From positions 956,001 through 1,020,000 of the forward strand of contig NZ_CP022680.1 in NCBI RefSeq assembly GCF_003595525.1: DNA of 64,000 bases. Direction: 5' to 3'. This document shows, one piece after another, positions 26,042-34,481 of this stretch (the stretch's first letter is position 1; every line of letters begins with the position of its first letter). This DNA is from Streptococcus respiraculi (GTDB lineage: Bacteria > Bacillota > Bacilli > Lactobacillales > Streptococcaceae). Made by a program: the position numbers and the translations under genes. The notes beneath the pieces are model-generated. The model was not told the origin of the DNA. It was given only the letters and a program-made list of their open reading frames with translations, and made no database searches.

Positions 26042-29000
26042 ATAATTCTCAAACACCTTCCTACCGCAATCGAAAAAAGAACGGTAAGAAGCGATTGAAA
26101 CGCACCCTAGCTCTTTTTAGCGCAGGGGTGGCTCTTACAGGGGCGGGAGTCGCAACCCTCGTCCCACAAGCTCCGTGGAATCAAAGCGTCGTCCAGGCAG
26201 CTGAGATTCAACACGGACAACAGATTGGCTCGCTTAATGGCGTACCCGTTGTGAAAGCCAACACGGCAAATATGGCTTCCCCTGAGTTCCAGGCGCTGGT
26301 AGATTCCCTTGTCGCAGACAAAGACCTAGGATCTGTCAAGTATGTCGCAGACCAAATCCAATGGAACGCTAATTCTGAAGTAAAGGGAGTTGGTGGTGTT
26401 GCGACGGGGCCGCTCGGCACCTTCTTTGGCACAAATATCCTCCACCCTCTGAAACAAGATGGATTTACGAAAGATGATATTGGCGGCTTTCTGAACCCAG
26501 GACAATCTCTCGCCGTGACTAATGTCGGGACGGTGACCGACATTGAAACGGGTGAGAAAATTCCCGTTGATTTAATTATCAAACATGTGGACGTAGAACA
26601 TGGGGCTGATGGCTGGACGAATAAAGATATCGCTATGGCGATCAAGAACCAAGGCTCTGTCATCACGGTTGGAGTAGCTGTGACAGCAGGGGGATCGATT
26701 TCATCTGGTTCAGGTGGAATCTCTGAAGATGGAGCGCTAGCAGGAGGGCTTCCTCTTGGGATAGGTCGTCCTGCAGGCTATATTGAAAGAATAGCTTATA
26801 CTGCAGGACTTGTACGTCAAGATACCAAACAACCGATCCCTAATGAACAAGTTCTGATGGCCATGAAGGTCTCAGATATTGATGCACGACAGCTAGCAGA
26901 AGTAAGTAATCAGGGCGCTTTAGCCTATATTGTTGGACCGAATACCGATTTATCTATCTCAGGAGGAGGACTCGTTACAGGTTCATCTACAGCTACTAAC
27001 AACGATTCCAGACAACTCCTACCAACGGCTTATGTCGTCCTAAAACAATGGAACTCCAATACAGTTGCTTTTTCATATACCGATGGTCGACGTGAACATT
27101 TCGATATTGTCACAGGTTTGTTTGGCGATATGGGGCTGAAGGTCAATGCGGATTCAAAAGGCTCTGTCACTATTCAAAAGACAGGGACAGCTTCTGGCTC
27201 AAGCATGTGGAACAACCTCTATACCTTGAAAGGTAATAGCTTCCGCCTTACCGATAAGAAGACAGGCAAGACCTTTGAAGGGACAACCGATGAAAAAGGA
27301 GTCGTGACATTAACCGATATTCCTTTCGGAACATATACTGTTGAAGAAATCAAGGCTTCCCCAGGTTTCCAAAAGACCTTTAAAACCCAAGAGATTACCC
27401 TTGATGCGAAAACGCCGAAAGCAACCATTAATGGTAAAGACGATCAGCTCATCACAGTAAATGGTACTAACGATGAAATCACAGGTAAAGTCAAGATTAC
27501 AAAGACAGGGACACAATCTGGTACCACCATGTGGAACAATCTCTATACCCTTAAAGGAAACAAGTTCAAGTTGACCAATAAGCAGTCTGGCAAGGTCTAT
27601 GAAGTCACAACGGATGACAAAGGACAAGCACAAATAGAAGGAATGCAGCTGGGGGATTACACTGTTGAGGAAATCAGTTCTTCAAAGGGATTTTATAAGA
27701 CCTTCAAAACCCAAACGGCGACCCTAACACAAGACGGGACACTTGAACTCACTGTTTCTGGTACAAACGATGAAATCACAGGTAAAATCAAGATTGTCAA
27801 AAAAGGAACAGAGTCAGAGCTTGCCATGTGGAATCAGTACTATACACTTCTTGGAAACAAGTTCAAGTTGACCAATAAGCAGTCTGGTAAGGTCTATGAG
27901 ATTACGACTGATGTTAAAGGAGAAGCACTGGTTGAAAACATGCAGCTGGGGGATTATACCGTAGAAGAAGTCGCGGCATCCGCTGGTTTTGCGAAAACCT
28001 TTAAAGCACAATCTGCGTTGCTGAAACAAGATGGAACGCTGGAACTTACTGTATCAGGCACGAATGATGAAATCAAGGGAGAAAATACCCTTGAAAAACG
28101 TGATAAGGATACTGATACAAAAGCTCAAGGTCAGGCTGTCCTTAAAGAAGCGGAGTATACGCTTTATTATGCAGAAGATTGGGCAGGAGCTTCTAGCCAT
28201 AAGAAAGATACTCCAGTTAAGTGGACAGATATCCCAAATGCGAAACTCTTAAAAGGGGAGAAAGTGAAAACCTCTATCATCAACGGTCAAGAAGTGGATA
28301 ACGGGGATAACGTAGTCTTAAACGTGGATGACAAGGATTTGACAGTCGCCGTTGGAAATCTTGCCCTTGGTAAATACTACTGGAAGGAAACCAACGCTCC
28401 TGAAGGCTACGCTTTAGACGGATCGATTCATGAGTTTACCATCACAAAGAAAGATGATGCGACTAAAAACATTGTCACTCCAAACACTAAATCTCTTGAA
28501 CAAATCATCAAGGCAAAAATCTCCATCCAAAAAATCGTTCAAAGTAAGGGAGATAGTAGCCATTCAGGGATCAACGATGTGACCTTTAGGGCTACTCCGA
28601 TGGATGATACCAAAGCTGAAGCGGTAGAGTTTACAACAACTATCAAAGAAGATGAGGATGGTTTTGCGACGACAGAGCTGCTTTACGGGGACTGGAAGAT
28701 TGAAGAGGTAGAAGCGCCTGCAGGTTATGAGAAGATTGACCCGATTTACATTCACATGACCTACGATGAGAAGACAGACCTTTATACGATTACGGCTTCT
28801 AAGAACAAAGATGGGTTAAAACCATTCTCTACTCGCACCTTCAGTCAATCAGATGACCAAAAAGAAAAGAATGGAAATGCCAAAGGAACGCTTGCAGGTA
28901 CACTCACCTCAAGCAACGCTTTGATTAGTCTTTCTCGCATGACTTTTAAGGATAATCCAACTCCAGAGTTGACTCCTGAAAAGCCAGACTTCCAACCAGA

Positions 29001-30360
29001 AAAATTTGACTTGTCTGAAGGTCAATTTGACATCACAGGAAACAAGCTCATGGATGACGATGATGAGGTCAAAGACGAGTACACAGACACCAACAAAGAC
29101 CCATACGTGGACAAGGTGGACAATAATGAGCCACAAAACCTAAACACCAAACTTGTCAAACGTGGAGATAAGCTCTTCTATCAATTGTGGCTCGATACGA
29201 CCAAATTCACTCCAGAGCAGTTGATTCAAGCAACAGGCTTAATAGATACCTATGATGCCAAGCACGTAACCTTAGATATCAAGAACATCAAGGGTTATGA
29301 TGGCAAGACTGGAGACGAGGTAACCAAGCTCTTTGATGTAGAGGATAAAGACGGAACACTCACCATTCAAACCAAGAAAGAACTCCTCAAGGATCATGTA
29401 CTCGATACTGAGCGCTTTGCCTTTGGTCGCTATTACAAGTTTGACATTCCAGTGACGGTCAAGGACGATGTACCTTCAGGGACTGATATTGAAAACACTG
29501 CTCGTCAGTTTGTGACAACAGTCAATCCTGAAACAGGAAAACCAAATGACCCGACTGAAACGGTTGAAAAGCTGACTCAGAAACGGGTGAATAAGGTGAA
29601 GAAAAACGAGCCAGAGCCTCACAAGTTTGTCCTTGATAAGGCAAACGTGGATGTTAAAGGCACGAAATTGTTGGATGATGATAGCGAGTTGAAAGACCGC
29701 TATCAAGACACGAACAAAAATCCGTATGCGGATAAAGTGGATAACAACGAACCTGAAAATATCAATACGGCAGTCCTCAAAGCTGGCACAACTATTCATT
29801 ATCAAGTCTGGGTGGATACGACACCATTTAACAAAGAAAGTCTCCTTCAGACCATTGGGGGAGAAGACGACTATGATGAGCGTTATGTGACTATCGATAC
29901 AAAAGCAATTAAGGTCTATAACAAGTCTACTGGTAAGGATGTGACAAACCAGTTTGATATTGAGAATAAAGGTGGTAAGCTCACCGTTCTACCAAATGAT
30001 TCGGTCAAGAAAACACTTGGTCAAATCAAGGTACTCGACACCTCTAAGTTTGACCTAGGGGTCTATTATCAAGTGGAAATCCCAGCGACCATCAAGAAAG
30101 ATGTGCCAGCAGGAGTTGATATTGAAAACACTGCTAAACAAGTGATTGTCGATAAAGATGGTAAGAAAGAAGAAATCCAGACCGAAAAACGGGTAAACAA
30201 GACTCCTAAGCAACAGCCAACAGGCTGGCTTCCTCGGACTGGTGAGAAAGCAGGGCTTCTTTACACACTACTTGGTGCTCTTCTTGCAGGACTTGCGGAA
30301 GGAAAAACACGTTTCTTCAGTAAGCAGATGAAAAAAGCTTTGAAGCATGTGTCAAAATAG
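26038..30360 (+). CDS. Giant LPxTG adhesin with CnaB and antigen I/II C-terminal-type domains
   Basis: A 1440-residue wall-anchored surface protein. A long, basic amino-terminal export signal runs to about residue 55 (LALFSAGVALTGAGVATLV). A unique glycine-rich head follows (about 56-375). Three tandem CnaB/SpaA-like repeats of 99-105 residues lie at about 377-680 (TxxxTMWNNLYTLKGNKFKL ... YTVEEI), then two more CnaB-like modules (about 681-960). Two antigen I/II C2-type isopeptide modules start near 991 and 1198 (KDPYVDKVDNNEP, KNPYADKVDNNEP). The sorting signal is LPRTG with a hydrophobic segment and an unusually long basic tail (about 20 residues). Genes of this kind are common ICE cargo; adhesion or mating aggregation is inferred. 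Confidence 0.9.
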   Translation: MNNSQTPSYRNRKKNGKKRLKRTLALFSAGVALTGAGVATLVPQAPWNQSVVQAAEIQHGQQIGSLNGVPVVKANTANMASPEFQALVDSLVADKDLGSVKYVADQIQWNANSEVKGVGGVATGPLGTFFGTNILHPLKQDGFTKDDIGGFLNPGQSLAVTNVGTVTDIETGEKIPVDLIIKHVDVEHGADGWTNKDIAMAIKNQGSVITVGVAVTAGGSISSGSGGISEDGALAGGLPLGIGRPAGYIERIAYTAGLVRQDTKQPIPNEQVLMAMKVSDIDARQLAEVSNQGALAYIVGPNTDLSISGGGLVTGSSTATNNDSRQLLPTAYVVLKQWNSNTVAFSYTDGRREHFDIVTGLFGDMGLKVNADSKGSVTIQKTGTASGSSMWNNLYTLKGNSFRLTDKKTGKTFEGTTDEKGVVTLTDIPFGTYTVEEIKASPGFQKTFKTQEITLDAKTPKATINGKDDQLITVNGTNDEITGKVKITKTGTQSGTTMWNNLYTLKGNKFKLTNKQSGKVYEVTTDDKGQAQIEGMQLGDYTVEEISSSKGFYKTFKTQTATLTQDGTLELTVSGTNDEITGKIKIVKKGTESELAMWNQYYTLLGNKFKLTNKQSGKVYEITTDVKGEALVENMQLGDYTVEEVAASAGFAKTFKAQSALLKQDGTLELTVSGTNDEIKGENTLEKRDKDTDTKAQGQAVLKEAEYTLYYAEDWAGASSHKKDTPVKWTDIPNAKLLKGEKVKTSIINGQEVDNGDNVVLNVDDKDLTVAVGNLALGKYYWKETNAPEGYALDGSIHEFTITKKDDATKNIVTPNTKSLEQIIKAKISIQKIVQSKGDSSHSGINDVTFRATPMDDTKAEAVEFTTTIKEDEDGFATTELLYGDWKIEEVEAPAGYEKIDPIYIHMTYDEKTDLYTITASKNKDGLKPFSTRTFSQSDDQKEKNGNAKGTLAGTLTSSNALISLSRMTFKDNPTPELTPEKPDFQPEKFDLSEGQFDITGNKLMDDDDEVKDEYTDTNKDPYVDKVDNNEPQNLNTKLVKRGDKLFYQLWLDTTKFTPEQLIQATGLIDTYDAKHVTLDIKNIKGYDGKTGDEVTKLFDVEDKDGTLTIQTKKELLKDHVLDTERFAFGRYYKFDIPVTVKDDVPSGTDIENTARQFVTTVNPETGKPNDPTETVEKLTQKRVNKVKKNEPEPHKFVLDKANVDVKGTKLLDDDSELKDRYQDTNKNPYADKVDNNEPENINTAVLKAGTTIHYQVWVDTTPFNKESLLQTIGGEDDYDERYVTIDTKAIKVYNKSTGKDVTNQFDIENKGGKLTVLPNDSVKKTLGQIKVLDTSKFDLGVYYQVEIPATIKKDVPAGVDIENTAKQVIVDKDGKKEEIQTEKRVNKTPKQQPTGWLPRTGEKAGLLYTLLGALLAGLAEGKTRFFSKQMKKALKHVSK

Positions 30361-30478
30361 GATAGAAAAACTTGCATCAATCACGATGATACAGTATATG
30401 GAAGTCAGGTGATTGTAAGCCATAATTTCTCTGAGTGTACTCACAACTTACAGTTCTTTTCTCCGCATACTGCCACAG

Positions 30479-30508
30479 GCACAAATGAAGTGTTATTTGT
30501 GCTTTTTT
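30479..30508 (+). terminator. Terminator after the adhesin
   Basis: GCACAAAT / ATTTGTGC with an 8-base loop, then TTTTTT. Confidence 0.75.
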
Positions 30509-30532
30509 CTGCTTGTAAAGGAGTAAGACAAG

Positions 30533-30796
30533 ATGACAGAAGAAACCAATCACTTTACATTCTAGGTTTTCGATCGAGTTGCGGTCTTGTCCACCGATTC
30601 GAAAGGCTGGACAAAGGAATTGAATTCCATTTCCTACAATGAGAAGTCCGCTGTTTGGGATATTCGAAAATGGAGTCCAAACGGCAAAATGAGTCGAGGA
30701 ATTATCCTCAAAAATGAAGAACTAACAGCTTTACAAGAAGCCTTACAAACATTAGAAATTAAAAAAGGAGAAACGATACATGGATATGGCAATTAA
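30533..30796 (+). pseudogene. PC4/YdbC-like ssDNA-binding protein gene with in-frame amber
   Basis: Read from ATG 30533 (RBS aaaggag) the product is MTEETNHFTF, then TAG at 30563-30565, then VFDRVAVLSTDSKGWTKELN and so on through WDIRKWSPNGKMSRGIILKNEELTALQEAL, the pattern of the PC4-like YdbC family. A Glu codon at the TAG would restore the usual FTFEVF. Only translation from a later TTG (30587) is open, and this lacks the first strand. Its 3' end overlaps the next gene by 17 bases. Confidence 0.7.
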
Positions 30797-31007
30797 AATT
30801 GTGACACTAATTGGAGGTTTGATGTCTATATCAGGCCTTTTTTGGATGTTATTTGGAGTGTACGAAGTATTTGCAGGACGTAAGAATAAACGACCTGAAC
30901 AACGTGATGAAGGACAAGAAGGGATTATCAATGGTTTTGCCTTAGCTGCCTTTTCTGCGACCATTACAGCTGCAATTGTAGCTGCGATTCGAGCAATCAA
31001 ATTTTAA
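30780..31007 (+). CDS. Small two-helix membrane protein of the conjugation module
   Basis: A 75-residue protein with two hydrophobic helices (IVTLIGGLMSISGLFWMLFGVYEVF and GFALAAFSATITAAIVAAI) joined by a charged loop. Its size, topology and place directly before the VirB6-like gene match the small TrbC/VirB2- or Maff2-like proteins of Gram-positive conjugation systems. The RBS is aaaggag. It overlaps the PC4-like pseudogene. Confidence 0.6.
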   Translation: MDMAIKIVTLIGGLMSISGLFWMLFGVYEVFAGRKNKRPEQRDEGQEGIINGFALAAFSATITAAIVAAIRAIKF

Positions 31008-31022
31008 ATAAGGAGGGCTGAT

Positions 31023-31772
31023 ATGAAACTAAATGTTTCAGACCTCACTAAGACACTTGCAGAGTACAGTCCTACTGTCAATCAATCAGCTATTGCGATG
31101 AACAAGGCGCTCCTTGTTCTAAGTAATATCCTCTTGTCTATCTTTTTACTCATTGAAATGATGAGATGGTATGAGTTAGTAGGAAATACGGGGAAGAAGC
31201 TGCCACAAAAACTATGGCTTGAAATTGCCTTTAAATATCTAGCCTGCTGGTTGCTGATTCAACACTCTGCGAGTATCTTAGATGGGCTGATGTGGCTCTT
31301 CGATAGCGGTGCCCATATGATTTCTAAGGTTGTCAAGATAAAAGATTATAGCTATGCATTTGATATTGGACACACAAAAGGAGTCGCAAAGATTATCTTA
31401 AATTTGATTGGCGGAACCGTGTCGCTCATTGCGAATGGAATTGTAGGATTGTTGAATTTTATGCGCTATATCGAACTCTATTTCTTAAAGGCTCTAGCGC
31501 CTGTCTTACTGGCCTGCTTGATCAATGAAACAGTTCGTCCGATTGCCATTACCTTTTTGAAATATTTTTCATCCTATGTCCTCATTGCTTTGGGATTAAG
31601 TATTATCTCGGTCATCTATGCAGCCCTATCCCCCGCAAACTTCTTTACGGCTATTGTAGAGGTGGAAGAAATCCCGTATGGAGCAGCTCTTGCTTCTATT
31701 TTCCAAGGGAGTATTTATATCATTACGATTGTTAGTGTTGGACGAAGAATGAGACAATTACTGGGGGTATAA
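31023..31772 (+). CDS. VirB6/TrbL-like conjugation membrane protein
   Basis: A 249-residue polytopic protein with six or so hydrophobic segments (ALLVLSNILLSIFLLIEMM, LACWLLIQHSASILDGLMWLF, IILNLIGGTVSLIANGIVGLLNF, ALAPVLLACLI, YVLIALGLSIISVIYAAL). It matches the TrbL/VirB6 type that forms the inner channel of the mating apparatus. It is followed by a VirB3-like and a VirB4 gene in the order usual for this ICE family. RBS aaggaggg. Confidence 0.75.
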   Translation: MKLNVSDLTKTLAEYSPTVNQSAIAMNKALLVLSNILLSIFLLIEMMRWYELVGNTGKKLPQKLWLEIAFKYLACWLLIQHSASILDGLMWLFDSGAHMISKVVKIKDYSYAFDIGHTKGVAKIILNLIGGTVSLIANGIVGLLNFMRYIELYFLKALAPVLLACLINETVRPIAITFLKYFSSYVLIALGLSIISVIYAALSPANFFTAIVEVEEIPYGAALASIFQGSIYIITIVSVGRRMRQLLGV

Positions 31773-31773
31773 G

Positions 31774-32136
31774 ATGAATAAATTAGGATCAATCTTTTTA
31801 GACGACTTTATCAAAGAAGAAAAGCCAATTCTTTTTCAATTAACAGGAAGAGGTTTATTGTTGATATTCGGGGGTATTTTGACTCTTGGTGTGACAACCT
31901 TATTATTTTTCTTTGATTACCCAGATTGGTTGGTTTTTGTTGTTGCAGCAAGTCTATTGTGTCCGACGATGATTATTGGGCTGAGTATTGACAAACGCTT
32001 GTCCTTTTCGGAACGTTTTCATTTTTTTCTGTTGATCAAACGTAGAATTTATCAAATAGAAGACCAGAATAGAAAGGAGTATCATTCTAGTGACTTTATT
32101 CAAGCAAAAAATGTCAGAGAAACTGACCAAATCTGA
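31774..32136 (+). CDS. PrgI/VirB3-like conjugation protein
   Basis: A 120-residue protein with two adjacent hydrophobic segments (GLLLIFGGILTLGVTTLLFFF and WLVFVVAASLLCPTMIIGL) and a soluble tail, as in the PrgI family that docks VirB4 at the membrane. It begins one base after the VirB6-like stop, and its 3' end overlaps the virB4 gene by 47 bases. Confidence 0.7.
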   Translation: MNKLGSIFLDDFIKEEKPILFQLTGRGLLLIFGGILTLGVTTLLFFFDYPDWLVFVVAASLLCPTMIIGLSIDKRLSFSERFHFFLLIKRRIYQIEDQNRKEYHSSDFIQAKNVRETDQI

Positions 32137-34462
32137 ATTGGCAAGAGCAGAGCGTTTGAAACGCCAACTTAAGCCAACTACTCAAAACACCTTAGCCTAT
32201 ACGAGCCTGTTTCAAGGAGGGCTCATGCATATTGTGGGGGATAGCTATTCAACCACTTTCCGTCTAGGTGAGGCTTCATATCTTGCGGCTGAATATGAAC
32301 AACAATTGACCATTGGAGAGGCACATGCCAAAGCTTTTAATGCGATTGATGCAGGTTCTAGTCTACAGCTTCTCATTCTCAATAAACGAGTGAGTGAAGA
32401 TGTATTGCATCAAGTTCTCTACGAAAAAAACAATGATAGCAATGATAGCTATCGAGCTGAACTCAATGCGCAAATCCAAGAACGCTTTGATATTACAAGT
32501 AATAATTTTGAAATTCGGAAATACATGACAATTTCTCAAAATGCAATTGAGAAAAAACAAGCCCAGTTGGCGTTACAAGATGTAGGCGTGACACTTGAAA
32601 ATATTTATAAGTCGATTGATGTGTCGTTTCAGCTACTGACAGAGATGGAGCGCCTCTCCGTGTTTTCAGAGATTCTAAATGGAGTAGAGACCTTACCTTA
32701 CACGTATCATGACTTACGAATTTCAGGTCTCACTAGTAAGGATTTAATCGCACCAGATGTGATTGAGTTCGATCGAAAAGATATCAAAATCAATGAGATG
32801 GTTTCAAAGACCTTATATATCAAATACTATCCCAAGTCCATGGAAGATGACCTAATCAAAGAATTAACCTCTGTAGGGATTGAACTAGCCATCTCGATTC
32901 ATGCGACCGCTTATGATACCGAAGAGATTATTGAGGATATTGAAGAGGCACAAGCTGAGGCCAATGTAGAACAGATTCGGTCTGTGAAACGTGCCGCAAC
33001 CTCCTATATTCCAACGGAACTGGTGCTAGGTTCTCAAGCTTCAGATGATTTTGAGGAAGCTGGAAACTGGCGCAAAGAAGTCAAAGAGCGGGATCAAAAC
33101 ATTTTTAGAGGTTTGATTCTGGTTCATTTTAAGGCAGGTAGTCATGAGGAGTTAGCCTTACATCAAAGTAAGATTGAACGAGTCGGGCGCAAGGTGGGAG
33201 TTCGTTTTGGAGAAATCTACTATCATCAAGAAGAAGCCCTCAATACGGTTCTTCCAATCGGAAAAAACTATCTTGATCTTCATCAGAATGTCCGAATCAA
33301 GAAGGTGTTTCCCAGGAGCATGACGACTGCCAATCTTGCCACCCAAATTCCTTTTTCATCTGTCGATTTTATCTCAAAAAGTCTCAATGCTCGCTATTAT
33401 GGTCAAAATCAAGTCACACACAATATCATTTCAATAGACCGAAAGAATGATCTCTATTCTGCAAGTGGTGTGATTGTAGGAGCTACAGGTTCAGGGAAGT
33501 CGGTAGTTGCTAAAAATGAAATCATCTCTACCCTCTTAAAATACAAGAGGGATAAGGTGATTGTCATCGATCCAGAAGCAGAGTATCTGGATATTGGTCG
33601 GGAGTTTGGGGCTGAAATCATTGATATTTCTGTAGGGACAGAAACCTCTTTCAACCTCATGGATCTTCCTGATGAGGAGAAGCTCCTTGAAGAAGACAGA
33701 GATCCTGAAGGCGCAAAATCCAACTTTCTTGTTACTTTGTTTACTAGTCTCCTATCGGATTTTAGAGATGAGACGATTTCTCTCATCGACCGAGTGACGC
33801 GACTCACCTACAAGCGGTTTGAACAGCCGACTCTCAAAGAATGGCACAGAGTCCTCAGAGAACAGGAAGAAGTAGAGGCCAAACGGTTAGCTTTAAAGTT
33901 GGAAATTTACACACTCGGAAGCTACGACATTTTTTCAAAGGCAACTTCTGTGAATCTAGACAACCGCTTTATTATCTTTAACTTGCAGCGCTTATCAGGT
34001 CAGCTCAAGCATTTTGCTTTGTTGGTCATTCAAGATTTCATTTGGAATCAGGTTGTTGAAGCACGAGCAAAAGGAGAGAAGATTTGGTTCTACTTCGATG
34101 AGCTCCAGCTTTACTTTGAAGAGGACTATCAGGCTACTTATTTCAATCATTTGTGGTCACGTATACGTAAATACGGTTGTATCCCAACAGGTATTACTCA
34201 GATGCCCGAAACTCTAACAGGTTCACCACAAGGACGGAAACTATTAGGAAATAGTCACTTTAAGATATTACTTAAATTAGAGGGCTTAGCTCTCAGGGAA
34301 GTAAAGAAAGTGGTCAAATTAACAGAACAACAAGCTCGCTATATTGAGCGACCAAAGGCTAAGGGGACCGGCTTGATTGTGGCAGGCGACATCGTAGTCC
34401 CCTTTGAAAATCCTATTTCAAAGGAGTCAAAACTATACCGTCTCATTGCGACAGATGCCTAA
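32090..34462 (+). CDS. VirB4-type conjugation ATPase
   Basis: A 790-residue ATPase powering DNA transfer. GTG at 32090 with RBS aaaggag is the likely start; ATG 32111 is an alternative. Walker A is GATGSGKSVVAKNE near residue 463; Walker B is IWFYFDELQLYF near 665; a later motif is GCIPTGITQMPETL. The amino-terminal half is the VirB4/CagE domain. All motifs look intact, so this gene is not visibly decayed although the element is. Confidence 0.92.
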   Translation: MTLFKQKMSEKLTKSELARAERLKRQLKPTTQNTLAYTSLFQGGLMHIVGDSYSTTFRLGEASYLAAEYEQQLTIGEAHAKAFNAIDAGSSLQLLILNKRVSEDVLHQVLYEKNNDSNDSYRAELNAQIQERFDITSNNFEIRKYMTISQNAIEKKQAQLALQDVGVTLENIYKSIDVSFQLLTEMERLSVFSEILNGVETLPYTYHDLRISGLTSKDLIAPDVIEFDRKDIKINEMVSKTLYIKYYPKSMEDDLIKELTSVGIELAISIHATAYDTEEIIEDIEEAQAEANVEQIRSVKRAATSYIPTELVLGSQASDDFEEAGNWRKEVKERDQNIFRGLILVHFKAGSHEELALHQSKIERVGRKVGVRFGEIYYHQEEALNTVLPIGKNYLDLHQNVRIKKVFPRSMTTANLATQIPFSSVDFISKSLNARYYGQNQVTHNIISIDRKNDLYSASGVIVGATGSGKSVVAKNEIISTLLKYKRDKVIVIDPEAEYLDIGREFGAEIIDISVGTETSFNLMDLPDEEKLLEEDRDPEGAKSNFLVTLFTSLLSDFRDETISLIDRVTRLTYKRFEQPTLKEWHRVLREQEEVEAKRLALKLEIYTLGSYDIFSKATSVNLDNRFIIFNLQRLSGQLKHFALLVIQDFIWNQVVEARAKGEKIWFYFDELQLYFEEDYQATYFNHLWSRIRKYGCIPTGITQMPETLTGSPQGRKLLGNSHFKILLKLEGLALREVKKVVKLTEQQARYIERPKAKGTGLIVAGDIVVPFENPISKESKLYRLIATDA

Positions 34463-34481
34463 TGAATAGAGAGGAGAGGAT

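Noticed and set aside
30409..30642. 77-codon frame between the adhesin and the PC4-like gene
   Set aside because: It runs through the terminator hairpin and overlaps the PC4-like frame, which has the real RBS and family residues.
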